Part shown: positions 36,765-46,712 of the stretch, piece after piece
How the letters are laid out: each line of letters starts with the position of its first letter
Numbering within the stretch: the first letter of the stretch is position 1
Assembly (NCBI GenBank): GCA_963920705.1
Contig: OY987227.1
Coordinates: 14,053,602 to 14,117,601 of the forward strand
DNA length: 64,000 nucleotides
DNA from: Odiellus spinosus
Taxonomy: Eukaryota > Arthropoda > Arachnida > Opiliones > Phalangiidae
Direction: 5' to 3'
Notes under the pieces: model-generated
Seen by the model: only the letters and a program-made list of their open reading frames with translations
The model's database searches: none
What the model was told of the DNA's origin: nothing
Program-made: the position numbers and the translations under genes

Positions 36765-38943
36765 ATGTCGCGATGACTGTGTGAAAGGGCCTTAAGTCTT
36801 GGATTAGAATTTTAATTAATTTAAACAAATTATTACTATTCAAAACATTCCGAACACATCTAATCGTCAATGAAAATTTACTAAATTTTCCTGATATTTG
36901 AAGCCAATATAAACCTTAGACGTAATATATAATTAGCCAAAAATATTTCCATAATTTGTAAAGAAATGGTAATAGTTTCCGAAAGGTAACTCCCCCCTGA
37001 AATGATCGAGCTTTCTAGAGATACGGTTGCCACCTAGGATTAGATATTAGAACTACCAAGAGACAAAATCCACTGCCATGACATAAAATCTCTTAATCTC
37101 ACACGTTGTTACGTAAATTTCCAATACGAGAGAATTCATTCATTTATTTAAACTACTCGCCCAAATATTGTGGACTTTCATTATTTAAAAAAACGATCGC
37201 GAAGAGAAAGAGAAGGGACGTGGATATTTAAATTATTATTTTGTATATCGATTTTTAATCGAAAATTCGCAATTTTGTCTTTGTTTTATCGATTTCTTAA
37301 ATAAAATTGTTTTAAATATAATTTATTCAGTCTAGATTGTTTTTAAATTAATAGTAACTTAATTTTGAAAAGAAAATAATCGTGGTAATAATTGTTTTTA
37401 AAATAAATAGCTTTCACTAAAGGAGCAAAAGGAAATTCTATCACTTATTCGTAATCAAGATTTTTAAGCGTCAAAACCTAATTGAAGCTTAAATGAAGGT
37501 TTTCATTTAACCTTTGATTAATTAATAGGTTCCCTAGGCACAAGCCGAGAGGACAAAAATGTACTGTAGATGGTGCTACTCCACATATCTCTCCCTCTTG
37601 GAGACTCCATGGAAAGCATAAAAGGTTTAAACGTGTTTTCTTTCACTTCCCAAGTAAACCAATTACTTTCCCAATGGCTCCTTATCAAATATTCGAAATA
37701 CTTGAACCTAAACTCTTTTAAAATATGAAACGGAATACCCTTTGACACCCTTTCAAAAGACAGCTATCTAGAGATAATCATTTCTTTGAATTTTGTCAAA
37801 ACCTAAACAAAATGTCATACTGCCAATCCATCGAGAATCCTGTGTACTGGGAAGTCAAATTGTATTTTTTTTATCGTTTATGACGATATCGGGCGGTTAA
37901 AACATTGGTTGAAAGTTAATTAAGATTAGTCATTTCATTTTTGGGGATAATGAAACGATACATCAAAGAAAAGCAGACTAACTATTATCTTGTTCCCCTA
38001 ATCTGGATATAATATGGCAGACAGTGTTAGTCATTGTAAAAAGACTGCAAATGTAAATCCATCAGTTTCACAAACCCTTTAAAAACGTGTACATGGTGCT
38101 ATTGACGGGGGGAGGAGCTATCTGAGACGTGGTGTCAATATTGTGTTTTTTGAACAACGGAAAACCACCAAAAACATGGAAAAGTTGGAATATGGTTGTC
38201 AGCACCGAGGTATGAGATAAAAGGGTATGGCGTCGCTGTGACCTTTCTGGTAGCTAAGTAAATATATATGCTCTTCTTATTTCTTAGACGTCACCCATAT
38301 TTTAGTACAGTCAAGATTCCGATAAATTAGTTAAAAGGAACTTTATCTGTAAATGAAACCTTCATCTAATTTTATATATTTCTTGTGTATATATAAACCT
38401 ATTTTCGCGCCAAAACGCAGGAAGGGTCAAGAAAGAGTGGATTTTATGGGTATTGAAGTTTTAACTGTATAAAAATTCAAGCTGATAGGAAAATGTTTAT
38501 AATTGGCATTATAAAATGACCTTGGAACCAGCAAAAAAGCCGTTAAAAAGCACCTGTTACTATTAAAGATGTTGTCTTTTTTCAAGTTTGGGTCTAAGTG
38601 TAGGATTATCTATACTTTTGGCAAACTTGAAACCAACAAATTGAAAATAACCGGTTTCTATGGAAAATGTTGCCTTTTTTCAAGGTTGGGACGAAGTCAA
38701 GTTTTATAATACCAACTATTCTAATTCCAATTCCGTGTAAATAACCTTTGAACCACAAAAGATTCCCAACAATAAAAGGCAATGGCAAAAATTGCACCTG
38801 TTATGAAAAACCCATTTTGAAGATTGATGAAAGATTTTAGGAAAACCACAAAACAAATGGAAACTGCACCCTACCCCACTTTAAATGTTTTTCCACAACT
38901 TATAGATAATACTTATTTTCATGGGGATTAACTTATAATACCT
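36765..38943. other. Intergenic, gene-free
   Basis: AT-rich spacer between AA15 genes 1 and 2. TTTTCGCGCCAAAA at about 38402-38415 is one of several E2F-like sites in the window. Minus-strand open frames at 37518-37748 and 38606-38797 have no recognisable domain. Confidence 0.35.
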
Positions 38944-39457
38944 TTAAAGGGAGGCTGTCACGACTTTTTATGAACTCCAAATGGAAATTGAGTAGCATTT
39001 TCGGAAAGATCGTTAAAAAACGATCCAAAATGTATATACATATATCATAGTAAAATTGCCGCGATAGTAAAAATATATATTTTAAAATCGCCATTTTCTA
39101 AATGGTTAAAATAAAATTACTATGGTCGCGTGGCTATTCTAGAGCCTACAGTTGATTCTTACGCGTTCTGGCACGTGATAAAGTCGCTTTGGCGCGATCT
39201 TTTTTGTAAAAGTACTTATTCCAGAAAGTCCTATCTTTAATATTATGAAAGTTATCGATAATTACGTTCCTGAAATAAACTACGTCATACATCGGAAAAT
39301 AATGACCTATATATTTTTGACATTTTCATGTTGAAGTTTCTTAAGAACGCGTCAACCCATAGATATAAAATATTGAATATGGCATTTTAATAGTATGATT
39401 AAACTAAAAATATAATTTTATAGGAACTCGAAAAATATGGTGACAGCTTCACTTTAA
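38944..39457. mobile_element. T2/Kolobok-like MITE upstream of AA15 gene 2
   Basis: The left end TTAAAGGGAGGCTGTCACGAC and the inverted right end (rc TTAAAGTGAAGCTGTCACC) form a pair of about 20 bases, each beginning in TTAA (38944-38947 and 39454-39457). A lone end of the same type is at 18584. The interior is related to 13800-13930. It lies about 550 bases upstream of the TATA box of AA15 gene 2 and is not found upstream of gene 3. Confidence 0.7.
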
Positions 39458-39832
39458 ATTAAAAACGTTTATAAAAATAAACTGTTAACCGCGAAGTAGC
39501 ATTTTAGTTAATTAATTTAAGAATAGTATTACCCATAAATCGTATTTCTGTTAAAACCTTAAACTTTACACCTGTTTTTTGGGTTTCCAATTTTTACCGC
39601 AAGTCCTTGAACACGTTTTCATTGTTACAAGTATAAATTTGTCAATATCTCACTTATCTATAACTGTCCAAAACTTCTTAGCATTCATTTCGACTATAAT
39701 ATGAGTCAACACCTGCGAACCCGTATAAAGTTGGGTTTTCGGTGAACGACCTTTACCCTCTATTCATCCTTCCCTTAAGATTCTTTCATTGCTTCAGAAG
39801 ATGGCAATATTTTCCTTATCAGCTCAAACGTA

Positions 39833-40133
39833 TTTGACGTTGTTAGGGCTAGTATATTGGCATCTCACCCCTTATTTACTTTCATGATCATTTCCAAGAC
39901 CCTTTAAGCCGTTTCCTCCAATGAAAACAGCGCGTATAAACTAGTTGCTAACCCAATAGTTTGCATCCCAAACTATTTATCAGTATTGTTAAGTTGCAGG
40001 CTATATAAGACAGTTGTACCCATAGTTGGGACATCAGAAGATAGCAAGATCTCAAGCCTATCGTACCAAGTTCTGAAGTTCATTACCAACTTACCAAGGA
40101 TCAATTCTCACGCAAGACCGGCAAGACAACAAG
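39833..40133 (+). promoter_or_regulatory. Promoter and non-coding first exon of AA15 gene 2
   Basis: TATATAAG at 40002-40009 predicts a start at about 40032 (ACATCAGAAG). Two upstream motifs are shared with gene 3 at the same spacing: TTTGACGTTGTTAG (39833-39846, 169 bases before TATA; 167 in gene 3) and TTGCATCCCAAACTA (39961-39975, 41 bases before; 42 in gene 3). The leader ends at a donor after CAACAAG (GTAATA, 40134), and an acceptor CCGAAACAG ends at 40702, 14 bases before the ATG, giving a 5'-UTR intron of about 570 bases. The conservation may reflect recent duplication as well as function. Confidence 0.6.
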
Positions 40134-40716
40134 GTAATATAATTTTGATAAATAGGTTTTTATTTAGTTTTTTCAATTTAAACTCCGCGCCTGATAGAAA
40201 AAACGCCGTATCTTAACTTAAATATTGATTTCAAATTTAGGAATTTTATTGTACTAATAATTTGGGAAAATATAGCGGTAGTGATATTATTAATCTTGTT
40301 TCAGTTGATATCTTTTTAAATATAGATTTTAATTTAGAATTTTGAATAATTATTGATTCAGTTAAAATTAACTTAGCTTCAATTATTTCGTTATACTTGA
40401 AATTTAGCATTCGAATAACTTGGGATCAATTAAAAGTACATTATAATTTATGATAAGCAAGATATACTTAGCTTTCCCTTTCAATTGATTTAATTAGTCA
40501 GAATTAATATTCTTTAAGCGTAGCGTAAACAAAGGGCCAAATTAAACACGAACGCGTATATCTTTTATCATTATTTCAATTATTTACAAGTGTTCGTGCT
40601 CGATTAGGGTATGTAGTCCCCCCCTTTTAAGATATTGCAAATTTGAAATTCCATATTTTCAAGTTCCTTTAACTTAGTCGGTCGTTTTTTTCTCCGAAAC
40701 AGATATCAAATTGACA

Positions 40717-42220
40717 ATGTGGTTGCTCAAGTATTCGTTTTTCGCCGTATTTCTGTGCGTCAATTTATTCGAAGATGTCTCGGGTCATGGCAGATTAATC
40801 GAACCGCCATCCAGATCTTCGATGTGGAGGTTTGGATTCAATACCGAACCAAATTACAACGATAATGAGCTATTTTGCGGCGGATTTACGGTAATTTGTA
40901 ATTTGATTCCATAAATCATTTTTAAAAATTAAATATTTCTTATAACTTATTAAAAATCTTCCGATATATATAGGTTCAGTTCCAAACTAACGGCGGAAAG
41001 TGCGGCATTTGCGGAGATTCCTACAGTTTACCACAACCAAGACCGGTAAGTTTATTATTTAGAATTTAGTCTCTTTCAAGTTTTAATCAGATCGTAGTTA
41101 TATTTCCCTGAATTATCTAAACCCAACAGCTACCAAAATCAATCAGTTTATATATTTATATGTTCCCCTTCGTATAGCACTTGAAATGTAATATTCACGT
41201 GGCTTTTCCAGTTTAAATACTAATATGACCAAATATATTATCTTTATAGAACGAGGCTGGTGGCAAATACGGCAAAGGTATCATAGCCCGTCATTACAAA
41301 GAAGGGCAAACTATATTGGTCCGCGTGGAGTTGACGGCAAATCATCAAGGATTCTTCGAATTCAAACTATGTCCCAACAATAACCCAAAGAAAATTGCCA
41401 CCCAAGAATGTCTGGATCAGTACCCCTTGGAACTCGTTACCGGCGGTGGAAGCAAGTACTACGTTCCGACTAACCGCCCGGGCTTCGTCGACGTGCAACT
41501 AAAACTACCCAGTGGCCTTACGTGTACTCAATGCGTACTTCAATGGAGATACACTTCCGGTAAGTTTTATCAACACTCCCCAAGGGTTACATTTTAAGCA
41601 AATAATAATTTTAAACTCTTACTTACCCAACAGGTAACAACTGGGGAGCGTGTCCTGATGGTACTTCCAAAGTGGGTTGCGGACCTCAAGAGACTTTCAT
41701 GGGTTGCGCTGACGTAGCAGTTGGGTACGGAAACGTCGAGACTATACCGGAGAAACCAAAGAAGGCATTCACCGGTTGGTTGATGCCAAAGGGTTGGAAT
41801 GACGTAACTACGACGACCCAATCACCATTCAACGTTTCTACCGAGGCTCCAGTTCAAAAGAATTCGTGGGTATCAACTGTTAAGATCAGTCCACCAGAAG
41901 GCCATATGATAACGGCTATAAAAATTGTCACTTTGCCGCCGATCACAACAACATCGATTCCGATCACAACCACGTCAATTCCGATCACAACCACGCCGAT
42001 TCCGATCACAACAACGCCAATTCCGGTCACAACCAAAAGGCCAAAGAAAGACAGGAAGAAGGACGGCAATAGGAAGAAAAATAGACCTACAAAGAAACAA
42101 GAAATCGTTAGTCGTTGTAGAAGCGCGGGGGCGTATAAGAATGTCCCCGGTATGTCTAATTGGTGTAATGTTAACTGCGCGGCCGGTTTTTGTCCGGAAT
42201 CCCATTGTTCCTGCGCCTAA
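40717..42220 (+). CDS. AA15 lytic polysaccharide monooxygenase, gene 2
   Basis: Four coding exons: 40717-40890, 40974-41045, 41250-41559 and 41634-42220 (1143 nt, 380 residues). Introns are 83, 204 and 74 bp and fall at the same codons and phases as in gene 1. The start is the ATG in GACAATGTGG; an upstream TTG in the same frame is not used. The signal peptide is residues 1-23, then mature His1. His91 lies in TANHQGFFEF and the axial residue appears to be Phe184 (QETFMGCADV). The linker of about 125 residues contains 4-5 copies of a 7-residue repeat (Ile-Thr-Thr-Thr-Ser/Pro-Ile-Pro) and then a Lys/Arg-rich run; the six-cysteine module covers 347-379. Exon 3 differs from gene 3 at 17 of 310 bases, with one amino-acid change (Val to Phe). 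It should be a secreted oxidative polysaccharide-cleaving enzyme. Confidence 0.96.
41938..42035 (+). repeat. 21-bp coding minisatellite in AA15 gene 2
   Basis: About 4.6 copies of a 21-base unit (CCGATCACAACAACATCGAT plus T and variants) encode the Pro-Ile-Thr-Thr-Thr-Ser/Pro-Ile linker repeat. It is absent from gene 3 and gene 1, so it arose after the duplication or was lost from gene 3. Being in frame, copy-number change alters linker length only. Confidence 0.85.
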
Positions 42221-43040
42221 AATAGCTAATTTCCCCAACCAAAAATTAGGCTTTGGCGCGAATTGAGCTGACTTTCGGTAGTAAAAGAGTTTTTAATCCT
42301 TTTCGCCATAAATTAGGGTTGAAAAAACTGGTTTTAAAGGACTGCAATTTGGATAGTGTATCAGCTAAGCCTAACTTCGGGTTGTAGGAAAAATTAGGCA
42401 TGATTTATTTTAAATCCTAATTGTATACAAATCCCGTGATCAATTCTTATTTATTTTCATAATAACTGTATAAATTCATTTTCAATAAAAATTCAGCAAA
42501 TGAATTAATTTGTTCCGTGTTCTTCTATATTTTGGGGTTTATCTAATCGATAATACAAGAATCTTAAACAGGGTTCGCACAACATTTTGGAAAATCAATT
42601 TTCCAGGTTTTATTAGTGAATTTTCCTCACTCTCAACAAAGGTTTTGGAAAATCCTAATAAAAACTAAGAATTTGGTTAATTACGGTCGAACAGTGTCAT
42701 TTAAGTTTCCACTCTTTAAAATCTTGAATTAATAAACATTAATAACGTTGGATTTTCTAGAACACCATGGTAGTTTTGTTTATTAATCCATAAAATTCAA
42801 ATATTCCGCCAATATAAGCGACTTCTTCAGGGAATTATAATAGTTTTACTTCTAAATAAGAACTTAAATCTTTATTTATACGGTTTAAATTAATGGTTAA
42901 TCCTATATACTTAAAAAAACTGGTTACATCGTGTATTTAATATTCATTAAATTAAATTTGAAAAAGCTTCGTTTACTCTCCAATAGAGGGATATATAGTT
43001 TCGTTTTCTATCTTCTTCACAGAAAATAACAAGGAGCATA
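42221..43040 (+). promoter_or_regulatory. 3' flank of AA15 gene 2, with poly(A) signal and duplicated tail
   Basis: AATAAA at 42484-42489 lies 264 bases after the stop. A piece of the CAGGGTTCG repeat family starts at about 42568. Further on, ATATTCCGCCAAT (about 42801) and GCTTCGTTTACTCTCCAATA (about 42966) recur in the same order after gene 3 (about 46463 and 46628), marking the 3' reach of the segmental duplication. Confidence 0.6.
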
Positions 43041-44225
43041 AATTAAGCCCACTAGTGGCTAGATAGTTCCTCATTATTTATCCATTATCGAATATTTTTT
43101 CGATTATTTGCGAATAACCGTAAAATTCCGATTATTTACACCGATTTATCATTTATAAATAGTTTCCTTGAACGTCAATTTTCTTTTCCTATTATGTCGA
43201 AATCGAGAGGATAGGACATTTGTTGAAAAGTTGAAACAACCAGGAACGTTAACTTAATTATTATTCAACTGGTAACACATATTTTTCCAGACAAGGAATT
43301 AAATAAAGGCAGCGATATTATTTGCGTTTGCGTAACTACTTTTTAGTGATAAAGAAGAGAAACACCAAGAAAAGGCAGCTTTAATATGATTTTAATCACA
43401 TGATTTGCTCTCTTTTCTGAAAAAAAGTAGGCTTAACAAGGATCCATGGAGAGTTTAATATCTACAGCCTGAAATAAGTTTTGAAATGTTTTACAGTCGT
43501 AATAAAGTTCAGGCTTGCTACGTGTATGGCCAGAGACTGTTTAACTGAGATCGAGATTTCAAACTCTCCATGGATCCTTAATTGTTTACGAATAAATTCC
43601 AAATTGATTTCTACAACTATCCTATCTGCTCTGAAATTTACCCCTTTAAAATGCTCTTCCCTTATGCACACAGCCTAGCTTTGACTGCACAATTTAGTAT
43701 GGTCGATATCGTCTGCTAATCTAGAAAAGAAGGCGACTTTAAAGGTGATTTAAAAATCGCAGATTGTCCCTTTAATAATATAGATAAATATGTGTTTACT
43801 AGTGAATAAGGCTTATTTTAACAACAAGAAATCGATCGAACAATGACTTCTCAAGCTTCATTCTCACCTTAAGATAATAATAATAAAATAATATTTAATT
43901 CACCCGATAATGCAGGCAACCACAGAGGCATAGTCTATACAGGCTGGTTTCTAACTCATGTTAATTTTATAGTGGGTTTCATCCCTAATTGGCAGCGAGT
44001 GAAAAGCACAAAAAGGTTAAAAAATATATATTCAACGCCAATTATGATATTTAATAAAATTATCGTAGGCGTTGATACATTTTATCGATTACGCATTTCT
44101 TTCCGACTATCCTTGTCAATCTGTCACGTTATCTATAAATGAAATTATAGAGATAGGTTTTCTCTTTTCCTTCTTCCACAAATATCCACTCATTACCTCA
44201 CAATATGGAAAATATTTCTCTAAAA
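43041..44225. other. Spacer between AA15 genes 2 and 3, with a fold-back
   Basis: It contains a fold-back with arms TTAACAAGGATCCATGGAG (43433-43455 region) and CTCTCCATGGATCCTTAA (to 43581). The left arm is preceded by AGTAGGC, as in the MITE at 9623. Overlapping open frames at 43462-43678 are repeat shadows. Sequence similar to the upstream flank of gene 2 resumes at about 44113 (TTGTCAAT, then TTATCTATAA). Confidence 0.45.
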
Positions 44226-44502
44226 TTTGACGTCGTTAGCCGCACAGTTTATTTGCTTTATGAGACATATACTGAACATTTTAATATCATTTCCGAAATC
44301 CTCAATTAATAGATATTTCCCCTTACGGAAACAATGCGTTTTTGTTGCGTATGCATCCGAAACTACATTTTTATCACACCTTCATTTAATGTTATATAAG
44401 ACAGTTGTGCCCATACTTGGCCCACATTAGAAGGTAGTCAAGTTCTCAAGCCTATCGCACGCTCTTTTTTTAATTATCTCGGACACAGATATCAAATTGA
44501 CA
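44226..44502 (+). promoter_or_regulatory. Promoter and leader of AA15 gene 3
   Basis: TATATAAG at 44393-44400 is flanked by the two motifs conserved with gene 2 (TTTGACGTCGTTAG at 44226-44239 and ATGCATCCGAAACTA at 44351-44365). Downstream, CTCAAGCCTATCGCACG runs almost directly into the acceptor-like GGACACAGATATCAAATTG, so about 590 bases present in gene 2 (most of exon 1 and its UTR intron) are missing. The gene 3 leader is therefore probably unspliced, about 79 bases from a start near 44424 to the ATG. Confidence 0.6.
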
Positions 44503-46021
44503 ATGTGGTTGTTTAAGTACTCGTCATTCGGCCTATTTCTGTGCGTCAGTTTATTCGAAGATGTATTGGGACACGGCAGATTAATCGAACCGCCATCTCG
44601 ATCTTCGATGTGGAGGTTTGGATTCAATACCGAACCAAATTACAACGATAATGAGCTATTTTGCGGCGGATATACGGTAATTTAAACTTTAATTTCATAA
44701 AAAATTTGAAAAATTAAATATTTCTTTAAACTGATTAAAAATCTTCCGATGTATATAGGTTCATTTCCAAAGTAACGGCGGAAAGTGCGGCATTTGCGGA
44801 GATTCCTACAGTTTACCACAACCAAGACCGGTAAGTTTTGATTAAATATTATTTAGAAATTATTCTCGTTTAAACAGATTCGAACAGAGTTTAGTTATTC
44901 CGTCCGTTATCCAACCCAAATAGTTACCAATTTTACATTTACACATTTCTGCTTGGAAAATGTGTACTGAATTATCATCCATTATATTATGTAGCTGTAT
45001 ATAACACAGTAACAGTTAAGCTTTATTAAGACTAACCCATTGAAACTGCGATTTTAAATCGTTTTAAATATCCCAAAAAAGTTTCAAACTCTAGAGTGGC
45101 TTTATTAACAAAATTCGAAAACCACTGCCAACCATAGCTTATAGTTTGTGAACCGACCTATGGCAACAGAAAGCAAATGACGTCATTACCCGTTTTCTTT
45201 TGAGCTCCAATTAAGTAATTAGCGTTTAATAATGATTAAATATACTATCTTTACAGAACGAGGCTGGTGGAAAATACGGCAAGGGAATTATCGCCCGTCA
45301 TTACAAAGAAGGGCAAACTATATTGGTCCGCGTGGAGTTGACGGCTAATCATCAAGGATTCTTCGAATTCAAACTATGTCCCAATAATAACCCAAAGAAA
45401 ATTGCCACCCAAGAATGTCTGGACCAATACCCCTTGGAACTCGTTACCGGCGGTGGAAGCAAGTACTACGTTCCAACAAACCGCCCGGGCTTCTTCGACG
45501 TGCAACTAAAACTTCCCAGTGGTCTTACGTGTACCCAATGCGTACTCCAATGGAGGTACACTTCCGGTAAGTTTTATCAACCCTCCAATTCCTAATTTTA
45601 AGTAAAAATAGCTTAAAAGTCTCACTTCCTAATAGGTAACAACTGGGGAACCTGTCCTAATGGTACATCTAAAGTGGGTTGTGGCCCTCAAGAAACTTTC
45701 ATGGGTTGCGCTGACGTAGCAGTCGGGTACGGAAACGTCGAGGCTATATCGCAGAAACCAAAGCAGGCAATAACCGGTTGGTTGATGCCAAGTAGCGGAA
45801 ATGTTTACAACTCTCCAGCCAATAGCAAACCACCGTTTAAATTTTCTACCAAGACTCCAAATGCTCAAAAGAACCCGACAATCGTTGTAACTGGAAAACC
45901 AACATCTGGTGGTCGATGTAGAAGCGCGGGTGCGTATAAGAATGTCCCCGGTATGACCAGTTGGTGTAATGTTAATTGCGCGGCCGGTTACTGCCCGGAA
46001 TCGCATTGTTCCTGCGGTTAA
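44503..46021 (+). CDS. AA15 lytic polysaccharide monooxygenase, gene 3
   Basis: Four coding exons: 44503-44676, 44759-44830, 45257-45566 and 45636-46021 (942 nt, 313 residues). Introns are 82, 426 and 69 bp; intron 2 is about 220 bases longer than in gene 2. The signal peptide is residues 1-23, then mature His1; His91 is in TANHQGFFEF and Phe184 in QETFMGCADV. The linker is short (about 60 residues) and lacks both the Ile-Thr repeat and the basic run of gene 2. The six-cysteine module covers 280-312 and is nearly identical to gene 2's (PGMTSWCNVNCAAGYC). The catalytic domain is almost the same protein as gene 2, while the signal peptide and linker have diverged. It should be secreted and chitin- or cellulose-oxidising, like its neighbours. 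Confidence 0.96.
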
Positions 46022-46712
46022 TTTAGTTTAATTTAAATAATTTATTCTGCCGGAAACTAGCCTTTGGCGCTAATTGAGCACACGGCACATGACATCGTGC
46101 ACTGAAACATTATAATAATGTGTACGGTTTTTAAGACTTTTTAAAGAAAATTAGGTTTAACCAAGGATTTAAATCGATAGCTCTATAATATATTCGTTAG
46201 GCCTAACTTCCGGAAAAATAATACCTGATTCGTTTGTAAAAATCCAAATTTATATATAATTAAATTCAGGTGATCTGTTATTGTTTTTTATTTATAACTA
46301 TTAAGTTTCTCAAAAAATAAAATAAAATGAAAATTACGTATCATAAATTCAATTTAATTAAGAATTCATGATCCAGCAAATTGAATTAATTAATTTAGCG
46401 TGCTACTGCATGTTAAGTTTATCAATGTTTATATAACAAGACCAACGATATAAGAACTTTAAATATTCCGCCAATGAAAGCGACTTCTTCAGGTAATTAC
46501 AATGATTTTTATTTCTATATATCTTAATTTAAATTTTTATCTTTTAAATTTATGATTAATCCCAAGGAGTTAAATTAAGCGGATAAATTCTAATATTTAA
46601 ATATATATTTAATTTATTTTGGAAAAGCTTCGTTTACTCTCCAATAGAGGGAAAGAGCGGCTGGGTTACGATTCATATAAAATCTCCAGAGAAAATAGCA
46701 AGGAGGATTTAA
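46022..46712 (+). promoter_or_regulatory. 3' flank of AA15 gene 3, with poly(A) signals
   Basis: Overlapping AATAAA signals lie at 46316-46326, 295 bases after the stop. Sequence matching the 3' flank of gene 2 continues to about 46712 (GAAAATAGCAAGGAG; compare GAAAATAACAAGGAG at about 43022). Confidence 0.55.

Noticed and set aside
41854-42266. Open frames in other frames over AA15 gene 2 exon 4
   Set aside because: Shadows of the 21-bp repeat and the coding exon; the products are low-complexity.
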